From Pseudohongiella sp. O18 (GTDB taxonomy: Bacteria; Pseudomonadota; Gammaproteobacteria; Pseudomonadales; Pseudohongiellaceae): a stretch of DNA of 64,000 nt. A program made the translations under genes and the position numbers. The stretch is taken from positions 1,116,001 through 1,180,000 of the forward strand of contig NZ_JAJSAR010000001.1 of the NCBI RefSeq assembly GCF_021729085.1, in the 5' to 3' direction. Under the pieces are notes generated by a model, which had not been told where the DNA came from, searched no databases, and saw only the letters and a program-made list of their open reading frames with translations. Positions 39,209 to 48,410 of the stretch are shown here, piece by piece (within the stretch, counting starts at the first letter, position 1; every line of letters begins with the position of its first letter).

Positions 39209-41091
39209 GTTTCGAATTAAACCAGCAGACAAATGTCAGATGTCGTGAGCTGCGAATTTTGTTCGTGGCCGTGGCTTTTGCCATGCTTGGTGGCTGTGGT
39301 AGTGCGGCGGTAACCAATCAGCCCAGCACCGAAGTACTGGGCACCATGCAAAATGTCCTGAATGAAGCCGAGTACGGTTATGATGATGACCTCGCGCCAC
39401 CGCCTGACGCCGACATCGTCAGAAATCTGATGCCCGGGCTGTCGCTAAACGATGACGTGCTGATCGAAGTCGAAGAGCGCTTCAATATTGTGGCAAATCG
39501 AGAACAGGCCCGAGATTTTTTTAATGGTCTGGTCGCCGGCACAGAGTATGGTATGACGATCAGCCCGGATGTGGAGGGCGAGATTACACTTAACATGCCG
39601 AATACTACGATCGAAGAGGCTATGACAGCTGTTGCTGACACTTACGGCTTCCAGGTCACCCGTAATGGCAGCACCTGGCAGGTTCGCCAGCCTGGCATGG
39701 AAACCCGCATCTTCACCATAGACTATCTGAACGTCAGTCGCAGTGGTAATTCGAGCGCTTCGGTATCGTCCAATAGTAATAGTGGTGGCGGTGGTGGTGC
39801 CGGTTTGGGCGGACTGGGTGGAGCCGGAGGCTTTGGTGGCGGTCTCGGTGGCGTCGGTGGCTTTGGTGGTGGCTTTGGTGGTGGTGGCTTTGGTGGCGGC
39901 GGACTCGGCGGTGGGCTTGGAGGCGCAGGTGGTTTCGCAGGTGGCGGTTCCGGTGGCGGCGGCGGGCAAGTAACCACGCAGACAGAGACAGACTTCTGGA
40001 GCGATATTCAGCAAACCCTTGAAGGAATGCTGGGGCTCAGCTCAGTCTCCCGCAGTAATAACCAGACATCCGGCCTGGGTAACGGGACGGGTCTTCTTTC
40101 AGGGTTAGTATCAAACGCGCCTCGTGCTAGTGCGGCAACAGACGAAGATGGTCGGTCTGTGGTTGTCCAGCCTCAGGTCGGCCTTGTCATGGTGACGGCA
40201 ACACCACAAGAACTGGAGCGTGTAGCCACCTATATCGAGACGGCTCAGGACATTCTCGGACGGGAAGTAACTATTCAGATACAGTTCCTCGAGGTCATTC
40301 TCAATAAAGGATTCCAGTCAGCGATAGACTTTGACACCTTCGGGCCCGGTGGCAGCAGCAATTCGGACAATCGGATTGTTGGACAGTTTGGAGCCGGCGA
40401 ACAGTCCAGCAATATTGACGCCATTTCCAACCCATTGTCGATAACTACCAATTTTACCGATTTCGATGCGGTACTCCGATTGCTTGAGTCACGGGGCACG
40501 ACGCAGGTATTGTCCAGTCCCAGTTTGAAGGTGCTAAACAACCAGAAGGCAGTCTTTCAGGATGGCGATCAGGAATATTTCCAGACTAATGTCGGTTCAA
40601 ACGTCGTCAGTAGCGGTGGCGCTGTCACAGAGTCCTCGTCAAGCAACCTGGAACAGTTCTTCTCAGGTATTTCAATGGATATTACCCCGCAGATCAGCGC
40701 CGCAGGCGAGATAACGCTGCACGTGCATCCGACCATCACGACAGTCAGCGAGCAGAACAAGTCAGTAGATGGTCAGCAGGTGCCGTTGGCACGGACCACC
40801 GTGCGCGAACTGGACAGTGTTATACGCGCCCGCGACGGCAGAATCGTCGTGCTGGGCGGTCTTGCTTACGAACGCAGTATAGACACTTCCGCAGGTGTGC
40901 CTGGATTGAACGACATTCCTGTAGTTGGTGCCGCCTTCGACCAGCGTCGCCGTACTACGGTTAAAAGCGAGTTTATCATTCTGCTGCGGCCGATTATTGC
41001 CAATCCGCAGTCAGAGCAGCAGTTGATTCGCGAGCGCAGTGACAGGCTGCGTGCATTAGGGCAAGATATCAACCCATTCGCGAATCAATAG
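39205..41091 (+). CDS. mshL: MSHA secretin MshL with glycine-rich insert
   Basis: The 628-residue outer-membrane secretin has a lipoprotein signal with lipobox LGGC (Cys31). An STN/N0-type domain covers about 95-180 (MTISPDVEGEITLNMPNTTIEEAM). The secretin core follows, with VTIQIQFLEVILNKGFQSAID, VLSSPSLKVLNNQKAVFQDG and GGLAYERS. Between them, residues about 192-255 are a glycine-rich tract of GGFGGGLGG-type repeats (39,780-39,970), unusual in length. MshL forms the pore through which the MSHA pilus leaves the cell. Its start overlaps mshK. Confidence 0.93.
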   Translation: MSFELNQQTNVRCRELRILFVAVAFAMLGGCGSAAVTNQPSTEVLGTMQNVLNEAEYGYDDDLAPPPDADIVRNLMPGLSLNDDVLIEVEERFNIVANREQARDFFNGLVAGTEYGMTISPDVEGEITLNMPNTTIEEAMTAVADTYGFQVTRNGSTWQVRQPGMETRIFTIDYLNVSRSGNSSASVSSNSNSGGGGGAGLGGLGGAGGFGGGLGGVGGFGGGFGGGGFGGGGLGGGLGGAGGFAGGGSGGGGGQVTTQTETDFWSDIQQTLEGMLGLSSVSRSNNQTSGLGNGTGLLSGLVSNAPRASAATDEDGRSVVVQPQVGLVMVTATPQELERVATYIETAQDILGREVTIQIQFLEVILNKGFQSAIDFDTFGPGGSSNSDNRIVGQFGAGEQSSNIDAISNPLSITTNFTDFDAVLRLLESRGTTQVLSSPSLKVLNNQKAVFQDGDQEYFQTNVGSNVVSSGGAVTESSSSNLEQFFSGISMDITPQISAAGEITLHVHPTITTVSEQNKSVDGQQVPLARTTVRELDSVIRARDGRIVVLGGLAYERSIDTSAGVPGLNDIPVVGAAFDQRRRTTVKSEFIILLRPIIANPQSEQQLIRERSDRLRALGQDINPFANQ

Positions 41092-41111
41092 CCAGAGGGT
41101 TGGTAGGCGCC

Positions 41112-42032
41112 ATGTATCTGGAACATTTCGGTCTGCAGGAATCTCCGTTCTCGCTGACACCCAATACCGAGTTCTTCCTGAACATGGCGAGTTATCACGA
41201 AACCTTCAATATGTTGATGGTTGCGATCGCCAATCGTGAAGGGTTCATCAAGGTTGTTGGAGAAGTCGGTACGGGCAAGACCATGCTGTGCCGCAAGGTG
41301 CTGAATACACTTGAAGAAGATGCGCATCGCTACGTAACCGCTTATATTGCGAATCCGGTATTGAGCCCCAAAGGTCTATTTCTGGCCTTCGCCGAAGAAC
41401 TGGGAATCGAAGTCGATAATGATATCGGGCATCACAGTCTGTTAAAAAAAATATCGCGCACACTGATGGAGCTTTCAGCGGAAGGGCGACAGGTCATACT
41501 GTTTATTGATGAAGCGCATGCAATGCCTCAGAAAACGCTGGAGGCACTCCGACTACTGACCAATATAGAAACTGAAAAGTCAAAGCTTTTCCAGGTAATC
41601 TTGTTTGCTCAGCCGGAGCTGGACGATATGCTGCGCGACAAATCATTGCGACAGTTACTGCAACGCATCACGTTTTCGTATCGGCTTGAAAGTCTGGACC
41701 GGGATGGCGTAGAGCGCTATGTATCACACCGAATGGCGAAAGCTGGCTACAACGGACCAGCCGTTTTTTCGTCCAAAGCGCTTGATGACTTGACTTCGGC
41801 TTCGCATGGAATTCCCAGGCTGATCAATATCCTGTGTCATAAGGCCTTGATGGTGGCATTCGGTCGAGGCGATCGTAGTGTCGAGCGTGACCATATGCAA
41901 CGTGCCATCGCCGATACAGAAGGGGTTGAATTACAGCCACCGTCGCCCAGCTACCTGCGCCGCATCAGCGCGGTCATGGCCGTCATGGCGATTGCGCTGG
42001 CGGTTTACATGTTTAATTATTATTTGCGGTAG
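41112..42032 (+). CDS. mshM: MSHA biogenesis ATPase MshM (ExeA-like)
   Basis: The 306-residue AAA ATPase has Walker A GEVGTGKTMLC and Walker B VILFIDEAHAM. A C-terminal membrane segment (MAVMAIALAVYMFNYYL) anchors it. ExeA-like proteins help assemble the secretin across peptidoglycan. I chose ATG 41112 (MYLEHFGLQESPFSL) because the family starts there; an in-frame TTG at 41100 adds four residues. It lies 20 bases after mshL. Confidence 0.92.
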   Translation: MYLEHFGLQESPFSLTPNTEFFLNMASYHETFNMLMVAIANREGFIKVVGEVGTGKTMLCRKVLNTLEEDAHRYVTAYIANPVLSPKGLFLAFAEELGIEVDNDIGHHSLLKKISRTLMELSAEGRQVILFIDEAHAMPQKTLEALRLLTNIETEKSKLFQVILFAQPELDDMLRDKSLRQLLQRITFSYRLESLDRDGVERYVSHRMAKAGYNGPAVFSSKALDDLTSASHGIPRLINILCHKALMVAFGRGDRSVERDHMQRAIADTEGVELQPPSPSYLRRISAVMAVMAIALAVYMFNYYLR

Positions 42033-42038
42033 TTTGTC

Positions 42039-43340
42039 ATGAGTTTAATCAACGACATGCTCAGAGACCTGGACGCACGGCGTCGCGATGCGCCGAGTCA
42101 CGGAGCTGGGTCGGATAAACTCGTTCCAGCCACTCCCAGTTCGAGCTATCGTTCAGCAAAGCGCTCTGGAGTTCAGCCATGGTGGGTCGCGGTGGCAGCG
42201 CTGTTAATAGTCGCAGCCGCCACTGCCTTCTGGTTCCTGCGAGGTGCGCCAGCAGAGCAACGTACGTTGGCCCCTGTCTCTCTTGCAACGCCCGGCAGTG
42301 TCGCAAGCGCAGTCCAGGATGCGCCACAGGCTGAGTCGGATGCTGAAGCTGAGATGATTCGTGAACTTGAAAGGCGTCTCCAGGATCTTGAACGGCAGAA
42401 TGAGGTCTTGGCGAATCAACAGGAAAATCAGTCGCTATCGTCGCCGTCAATGACAGCCAATTCGATCCGTTCGGATTCAGCCAGTGCCGTATCGATAGTG
42501 ACAAGCAACGCTGGTCAGGCTCAAGCGGCCAGCAGCTGGCAGCCTCGTGACTGGGAAGTAGAACAGCAAAGCAGGCAACAGGCAGCAGCGCCCTCGCAGC
42601 AGCCCCAGTCTGGAACGTCCTCGCCGCAATCGGCTGATGGAGACGCGTCAATGGTGTCGGCTGCTACATCTGCGATATTGGCACCTGATCAATCGGGCGC
42701 GAGCGTGTCATCCGCGCCTGCTCAGTCAGCGGGGATAGTTCGCGAGCAGCAGCCACTGTCGCTCGGCGAACGAGACCGGCGTGAAGTCCAGACCGCCCTT
42801 GAGCAGTGGGCTGACGGCCAACGTATGGCCGCACTGCAAACGCTCGACAGCTTTATTTATCAAGAGCCGGAGGCGCATCTTGCACGAGAGATGCTGGCAA
42901 AACTTTTGATTCAGCAAGGAGAGCCAGAAAGGGCACTTCAGGCGGTTGAGCTGGGCTTGCGTATATCGCCCAATCAGGCCGCCTATAAGAAAATTAAGGC
43001 CCGCTTGCTGGTAGATGCTGGACAGGCACAACAGGCTGCAGATGTGCTCATGCAGCGCCCGCCGGCGATGTCCGCCGACGTTGAATATCACGATATGTTG
43101 GCAACCGCGTTACTGGCCAGCCAGAATTTTCGCGAAGCCATTAGTGCCTATCAGGCGTTATTACGCGAAAACGACTCAGTTGGGCGCTGGTGGTATGGCC
43201 TGGCAGTTGCTCTCGATACAACTGGCCGACGGCCTGAGGCGGCTGATGCTTACCTGCAGGCTGCCCGTCGTGACGACCTTCCAGCAGTACTACGTGAACA
43301 AAGCCGGGAACGGCTCGCGCTGATCAGAGCCGCCCAATAA
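42039..43340 (+). CDS. mshN: MSHA biogenesis protein MshN (TPR)
   Basis: The 433-residue protein starts with MSLINDMLRDLDARR, the usual N-terminal peptide of MshN/GspB-type proteins. It has a membrane segment at about 50-68 and a low-complexity Ser/Gln/Ala region (about 75-240), then a TPR domain (EAHLAREMLAKLLIQQG, ERALQAVELGLRISPNQAAYK). It probably partners MshM in secretin assembly. It follows mshM by six bases. Confidence 0.88.
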   Translation: MSLINDMLRDLDARRRDAPSHGAGSDKLVPATPSSSYRSAKRSGVQPWWVAVAALLIVAAATAFWFLRGAPAEQRTLAPVSLATPGSVASAVQDAPQAESDAEAEMIRELERRLQDLERQNEVLANQQENQSLSSPSMTANSIRSDSASAVSIVTSNAGQAQAASSWQPRDWEVEQQSRQQAAAPSQQPQSGTSSPQSADGDASMVSAATSAILAPDQSGASVSSAPAQSAGIVREQQPLSLGERDRREVQTALEQWADGQRMAALQTLDSFIYQEPEAHLAREMLAKLLIQQGEPERALQAVELGLRISPNQAAYKKIKARLLVDAGQAQQAADVLMQRPPAMSADVEYHDMLATALLASQNFREAISAYQALLRENDSVGRWWYGLAVALDTTGRRPEAADAYLQAARRDDLPAVLREQSRERLALIRAAQ

Positions 43341-43358
43341 GAAGCAACGGACACCCTT

Positions 43359-45173
43359 ATGGCCGTTAGACAGAAAATCAGAATCGGTGACCTGCTGGTT
43401 AAAAATGGTGTGATCACCGAAGAACAATTGCAGCAGGCGCTCGCCAAGCAAAAAACGACAGGTCTGCGCCTTGGCCGTACGTTGATCAATCTGGGTTTTG
43501 TACAGGAAGATCGCTTCCTTGAGTTCCTTTCTGAGCAGCTTGGTGTACCTTTTGTCGACCTGCGCCGCTACAAGTTTGATCCTACCGTCGTCCAAAGACT
43601 TTCAGAGACTCATGCACGTCGTTTCCGTGCGATCGCCTTGTCTGAGAAGGGTGGTCTCCTGCTGGTGGGCATGGCTGATCCCACTGATATCTACGCGATG
43701 GATGCCCTGGAGCGATTGCTGCAGCAGCCCATCGAGGCAGCCGTTGTTCGCGAGAGTGAGTTGCTGGCGACTCTGGATATGGTGTATCGCCGTACTGATG
43801 AAATTGCCGGTTTTGCAGAGGAGTTGGACGAGGAGCTGACCGACGGTCAGTTTGACCTTGCCGCGCTAACGCCAGCAGATGACGACAGTGACGCGCCAGT
43901 CGTCAAACTGCTGCAATCACTGTTTCAGGACGCCGTACAGATTCGAGCCTCGGATATTCACATTGAGCCGGATGAAACGGTATTGCGAATTCGCCAGCGG
44001 ATAGATGGAGTGCTGCAGGAGCAGATTGTCAAAGAGCGACGGATTGCGCCCGCACTTGTGTTGCGCCTTAAATTGATGTCTGGTCTGGATATCTCCGAGA
44101 AACGTCTGCCTCAGGACGGTCGCTTCAGTCTAAAGGTCAAGGAACGCAAGATCGACGTGCGTCTGTCGACCATGCCGGTTGAATACGGTGAATCCGTTGT
44201 AATGCGTCTTCTTGACCAGACAGATGGTGCTGCGGATCTGGATCAGGTGGGCATGGCACCCGAGATGCTGGAACAGTTCCGGCGATTAATCCACATGCCG
44301 CATGGCTTGATACTGGTCACGGGTCCTACCGGTTCTGGTAAAACTACAACTCTGTATGGTGCCTTGCAGGAACTGAATGATGCTGGCAAAAAAATCATTA
44401 CAGTCGAAGACCCGGTGGAATATCGGTTACATCGTGTCAACCAGGTTCAGATCAACCCCAAAATCGGCTTGAGCTTTGCTCGTGTCCTGCGCGCTGCGTT
44501 GCGTCAGGACCCCGACATACTTCTGGTTGGTGAGATTCGCGACCAGGAAACCGCTGAAATTGCGCTGCGCGCCGCGATGACAGGTCACCTGGTGCTCTCA
44601 ACATTGCATACCAATGACGCCGTTTCCAGTGCGATGCGACTGGTCGATATGGGGGCTGAGGGCTTCCTGGCGGCTACCGCAATAAGGGCAGTCATGGCGC
44701 AGCGACTGGTACGCAAGCTGTGTGATAACTGCTACATTGATTACACGCCGAATTCGCGTGAGCAAGCCTGGATCAAACACACCTTGGGCGATCGCGCTCA
44801 AATCAGCGTGTCCCTCAAACAGGCCAGTGGCTGCCACCGATGCAATAATACTGGCTATCGAGGCCGAATCGGTGTGTTTGAGCTTTTGGTGCTGAATGAC
44901 GAAATGGCCGATGCATTGCGCCGCTCAGATTCCTCGGATTTTGTTAAGGCTGCAAGGCGAAGCAAGGGTTATCGTCCGCTTGTGGTCAGTGCTATGTTGG
45001 AGGCGCTGGATGGTATCACCAGCCTGGAAGAGGTTTATCGCGTCGCCGAGCAGATCGACGAAAGTAGCGACTGGATGCAAATCGAGCAATCTGATGTGAG
45101 TGAAGATATCAATCCTGATTCCGGTGAACAGGCGCAAGACAAACACACCATTGCCTGGGACGAAGGTAGCTGA
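43359..45173 (+). CDS. mshE: MSHA pilus extension ATPase MshE with MshEN c-di-GMP motifs
   Basis: The 604-residue GspE/PilB-type ATPase powers pilus extension. Its N terminus contains two 24-residue MshEN motifs: residues 8-31 (R8-IGDLLVKNG...Q31) and 37-60 (RLGRTLINLG...Q60). This is the module known to bind cyclic di-GMP in Vibrio MshE. The ATPase core shows GPTGSGKTTTLYG, ITVEDPVEYRL and HLVLSTLHTNDAV. A CDNC...CHRC tetracysteine zinc site lies at about 450-490. It is upstream of the platform gene mshG. c-di-GMP control of this system is inferred from the motif. Confidence 0.95.
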   Translation: MAVRQKIRIGDLLVKNGVITEEQLQQALAKQKTTGLRLGRTLINLGFVQEDRFLEFLSEQLGVPFVDLRRYKFDPTVVQRLSETHARRFRAIALSEKGGLLLVGMADPTDIYAMDALERLLQQPIEAAVVRESELLATLDMVYRRTDEIAGFAEELDEELTDGQFDLAALTPADDDSDAPVVKLLQSLFQDAVQIRASDIHIEPDETVLRIRQRIDGVLQEQIVKERRIAPALVLRLKLMSGLDISEKRLPQDGRFSLKVKERKIDVRLSTMPVEYGESVVMRLLDQTDGAADLDQVGMAPEMLEQFRRLIHMPHGLILVTGPTGSGKTTTLYGALQELNDAGKKIITVEDPVEYRLHRVNQVQINPKIGLSFARVLRAALRQDPDILLVGEIRDQETAEIALRAAMTGHLVLSTLHTNDAVSSAMRLVDMGAEGFLAATAIRAVMAQRLVRKLCDNCYIDYTPNSREQAWIKHTLGDRAQISVSLKQASGCHRCNNTGYRGRIGVFELLVLNDEMADALRRSDSSDFVKAARRSKGYRPLVVSAMLEALDGITSLEEVYRVAEQIDESSDWMQIEQSDVSEDINPDSGEQAQDKHTIAWDEGS

Positions 45174-45175
45174 TT

Positions 45176-46495
45176 ATGGCTTACTTTCAATACAAGGCCC
45201 GAAATAACCAGGGCTCCTTAATTTCTGGCAGCCTGGAGGCCGTCAATCTGGATGCCGCCGCGAGTGAGCTGCTGGGGCAGGGATATACACCGATCGATAT
45301 TCAGGCTGCTCGCGGGCGCAGCGCCAATTCCAAACGGGAGGCCGAGCCTGGCAAACCCCAAAGCCGTCCGAGACCGACTGGCAAATCAAAGCCGGGTGGC
45401 AAGGTAGACCTGAATGCAGATGCTTTTCAGGTGCTCAATGCCGCGCTAAAAAAGCGCAAGATTACCCTGGACGACCAGATTATATTTGCTCGCCAGATGC
45501 AGAGTCTGACCAAAGCGGGCATGCCTCTGGACCGAGCGCTGAAAGGCCTGCAGGCTTCAAACAAGAATCCATCGTTTCAGGCGATCCTGAAGCAGATTCA
45601 GCAAAGTCTTGAGTCAGGGCAGACCTTGTCTACAGCACTTGGACATCACCCAAAGATATTTTCTACCTTGTTTGTATCGCTGGTGGATGTGGGAGAAAAC
45701 ACAGGGCGACTGGATTTGGCCTTCGAGCAGATCGTTCGTTACCTGGAGTTGGAAAAGAACACACGCAAACAAGTAAAGAGTGCGACGAGATATCCCACGT
45801 TTGTGATGGCGACAATTGCGGTCGCGCTGGGCGTAATTACTTATTTTGTAATTCCCGCATTTGCCGATACCTTCGCGCGCTTGGGTGCCGAGCTACCGCT
45901 GGAAACCCGAATTCTTGTGGGTATCTCCAATTTCGTGGTCATGTGGTGGCCTGTGTTGCTAGGTGGAGGTGTTACTTTGCTGGCTGCTTTCAAGATTTGG
46001 TCCGGATCGCCCAAGGGTGGTTTGATGTGGGATGAAAAAAAGCGCATGTTGCCCTTGGCGGGCAAGGTTATCGAAAAAGTAGCACTGGCGCGTTTCGCGC
46101 GAACGTTTTCAATGATATTGAAGTCTGGTGTACCCATCGTGCACGGTATGGGCGTAGTTGCTAGCACGGTCGGTAACCGCTTTATTGCAAAGCGTATTAT
46201 CAAGATGCGAGAGGGCATTGCTCGGGGCGAGACGTTATACAATACAGCTGTCAACGCTGGCATGTTTTCGCCGCTGGTGTTGCAAATGATCGCTGTTGGC
46301 GAGGAAAGCGGCACCATCGACCAGTTAATGGAAGATGTGGCCGAATTTTATGATGCTGAAGTGGAATATGAGCTCAAGCGTATGGGCGAAGCTATCGAGC
46401 CTATATTGATAATTGTTATAGCAGGTATGGTCTTGATCCTAGCCCTGGGTGTGTTCCTGCCAATCTGGGATCTAAGCACGGCGACTCGCTCCTGA
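45176..46495 (+). CDS. mshG: MSHA platform protein MshG (PilC/GspF-like)
   Basis: The 439-residue inner-membrane protein has two T2SSF domains (FARQMQSLTKAGMPLDRALKGL at about 103-124, and FARTFSMILKSGVPIVHGMGV), each with membrane segments. It couples MshE to pilin assembly. An extra basic, Pro/Lys-rich linker (about residues 42-80) precedes the first domain. It starts two bases after the mshE stop. Confidence 0.95.
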   Translation: MAYFQYKARNNQGSLISGSLEAVNLDAAASELLGQGYTPIDIQAARGRSANSKREAEPGKPQSRPRPTGKSKPGGKVDLNADAFQVLNAALKKRKITLDDQIIFARQMQSLTKAGMPLDRALKGLQASNKNPSFQAILKQIQQSLESGQTLSTALGHHPKIFSTLFVSLVDVGENTGRLDLAFEQIVRYLELEKNTRKQVKSATRYPTFVMATIAVALGVITYFVIPAFADTFARLGAELPLETRILVGISNFVVMWWPVLLGGGVTLLAAFKIWSGSPKGGLMWDEKKRMLPLAGKVIEKVALARFARTFSMILKSGVPIVHGMGVVASTVGNRFIAKRIIKMREGIARGETLYNTAVNAGMFSPLVLQMIAVGEESGTIDQLMEDVAEFYDAEVEYELKRMGEAIEPILIIVIAGMVLILALGVFLPIWDLSTATRS

Positions 46496-46646
46496 TGTTC
46501 AGTATTATCCTGATTGGGAACATTCTGGGACAAATTACTATCTGTTTTGGTGCATTTGGGGCTGATAAAGACATCTCGCTCTAGTCTGTGCTGAAACTGC
46601 CTGATAGTCTCTGCGAAAGATCGCGATAGAGCCAATCGAGCATTAA

Positions 46647-47264
46647 ATGAAGGAAACCCGAGGTCAACGCATAGCTGCCGGGGCACGACAGAGCGGTTTC
46701 TCGCTGTTTGAGATGACGGTCTACATTTTGGCCGCGTCAATATTGTTCGCTGCAGCCTTCAATCGATACCAGGCTTTTCCTGGCGAGGCGGAGCGTGCGA
46801 ACTTTCTGGCGGTGCAGGCCCAGCTCAATGCGGGAATCAACCTGCAGATGATGCGATTAATTGCCTCGCAGGACTGGCACAACGCCCAACGGCTCGATGG
46901 CATGAATCCGATGGAGCTGATGCTGACGCCGCCGGGCAATTATGTTGGTGAGATCGTTGGCGCAGACATTACAAGCCTGCCAAGGCGTATCTGGTACTTT
47001 GATCGCAGTCGTAGTGAGCTGGTTTATCTGGCAGAAAATGCCGAAAATCTCTACCTGCTCAACAATGGACAACGTGTCCCAACTGAGCGACTAAGTTTCA
47101 GAGTGAGCAACCGCTACTCTGGCAGCGGAAATTGGGAAGGCATTGTACTAGCGCCGGTGTTGCCTTATGAATGGCAATCCGTGCCACTGGAAGTGCCGAC
47201 AGCACCGCCGGTAGGCGGAATCGTAGAAAATGGACTGCCAGACGGAGTTTCGGTGGGCCAATAA
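46647..47264 (+). CDS. Minor prepilin-type protein in the mshF/mshB position
   Basis: The 205-residue protein has a type IV prepilin leader with cleavage motif SG^FSLFEMTVYIL (Glu at +5) and a hydrophobic N-terminal helix. The rest contains LDGMNPMELMLTPPGNYVGE and RIWYFDRSRSELVYLAENA. These phrases and the position after mshG point to MshF, but MshB also sits here in Vibrio, and only one gene is present. The assignment rests on position and motif. It is separated from mshG by 151 bases and from mshA by 361. Confidence 0.75.
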   Translation: MKETRGQRIAAGARQSGFSLFEMTVYILAASILFAAAFNRYQAFPGEAERANFLAVQAQLNAGINLQMMRLIASQDWHNAQRLDGMNPMELMLTPPGNYVGEIVGADITSLPRRIWYFDRSRSELVYLAENAENLYLLNNGQRVPTERLSFRVSNRYSGSGNWEGIVLAPVLPYEWQSVPLEVPTAPPVGGIVENGLPDGVSVGQ

Positions 47265-47625
47265 GGGAAGAAAACGGCTAAGGTGGCCATAAAACGCTGG
47301 CTGGCAAGTGGTAGAAAGGGACAAAAAGGGGTAAAAAAGGAAAAATTGGGGAAGCTTAGGGCGCAGGCATCTAGTTTGACGATAATCGCGCTGCTACGAT
47401 GACTTCCAAGCTAGTAAGCGAGCGATTGTTCCTGCAATAGCAAAATAGACTAACAGTCGTGGAATACACCAGTTGTAAAAATACGTAACGAAAAGAAATG
47501 CTGAGTGATCATTGAACGTTTGCGGTAGATCGAAAACTTTTAACCAATTAAAACTTGATTAACGCTGGAACGGGATACGGAAAGGCGAGAGCTGATACCA
47601 GACCCACTATTTAAGGAGTGAGGAA
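47265..47625. promoter_or_regulatory. 361-bp leader upstream of mshA
   Basis: This gap encodes no protein. It opens with a purine-rich stretch with A and G runs (about 47,300-47,360). TAGTTTGACG, shared with the mshI promoter region, occurs near 47,375. A/T-rich sequence follows, ending in a strong AAGGAG ribosome site (47613-47618) 7 bases before the mshA ATG. I could not identify a convincing -10/-35 pair or a sigma-54 site. The length suggests separate, strong control of the major pilin gene. Confidence 0.5.
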
Positions 47626-48276
47626 ATGAATATTCAACTTAAATCGAAACAACAGAAAGGTTTCACAATCATTGAGCTGATTGTGGTCATTCTGCTTCTG
47701 GGTATCCTGGCTGCAACTGCTCTGCCGAGATTCCTGGATGTTACTGATGAAGCCCACGATGCAGTTGTCGACGGTCTGGTCGGTGGTCTGAATACTGGCG
47801 CAGCCCTGTTCAGAGCTACCTGGGTTGCTCAGGGCCAATCTGTGACTGAGGACGTTGATGGCTTTGGTCTGGGAACTTTGTTTGCAAATAGCAACGGCTA
47901 CCCGGTAGGCACTACAACCTCAGCTAACATGACAGCTACCAGCTGTGAAGCAATCTATAACGGCTTGTTACAATCAGGTCGTCCAGAAGCCGCTGATGTC
48001 ACAGTGCCCTTTGCCGACATCGCCTCCGCGACCGCAATTTCAGAAGACATCGATACAGCAGCTGGCGCAGATGCCGATATGCAGGTTGCAGCAGTCACCA
48101 TCCCCGATGCTGGCGGTTATGACGATGCCGTTGAATGTCGCTACTACTACATTGGTCAGTTCCGTCGCGCACCTGCCTCAGATGCAACCGCTGCGACAAT
48201 CCCGCTTCTGACATTGAGTCTGACAAATGGCGAAGTCACCGTCTCTGACTTTACTTACCAACTGCCGACTCCATAA
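47626..48276 (+). CDS. mshA: MSHA major pilin MshA
   Basis: The 216-residue prepilin has leader and cleavage site KG^FTIIELIVVILLLGILAA with Glu at +5 and the ALPRFLDVTDEAHDA segment typical of MshA. Cys residues near 106 and 168 can form the D-region disulfide. It has the best ribosome site of the cluster and is insulated by a 361-bp leader and a terminator hairpin on either side, matching the high expression expected of the pilus subunit. It is somewhat longer than usual MshA. Confidence 0.9.
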   Translation: MNIQLKSKQQKGFTIIELIVVILLLGILAATALPRFLDVTDEAHDAVVDGLVGGLNTGAALFRATWVAQGQSVTEDVDGFGLGTLFANSNGYPVGTTTSANMTATSCEAIYNGLLQSGRPEAADVTVPFADIASATAISEDIDTAAGADADMQVAAVTIPDAGGYDDAVECRYYYIGQFRRAPASDATAATIPLLTLSLTNGEVTVSDFTYQLPTP

Positions 48277-48314
48277 ATCCGAGCAGTTAATGTGACGTCA
48301 CAGGGCGTCGCTGA

Positions 48315-48363
48315 AATACAAAAAGGCCTCAAGCCAGCGCACGGCAAGAGGCCTTTTTGTATT
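48315..48363 (+). terminator. Intrinsic terminator after mshA
   Basis: A perfect 16-base stem AATACAAAAAGGCCTC/GAGGCCTTTTTGTATT with a 17-base loop lies 38 bases past the mshA stop and carries A and T tracts on both sides. Partial read-through would lower expression of the minor pilin genes relative to mshA. Confidence 0.85.
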
Positions 48364-48410
48364 AAAGTCTGCGTAAAGGTACCGATAGCTGCAAATCCTC
48401 GGAGAGGCCG

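Noticed and set aside
39723-39977. Proline-rich minus-strand frame within mshL
   Set aside because: It is the antisense reading of the glycine-rich codons (GGN gives NCC, proline), so it is not a gene.
46496-46646. Possible missing mshB gene between mshG and the mshF-like gene
   Set aside because: The 151-base gap holds no frame with a prepilin motif, so no second small pilin gene is present there.
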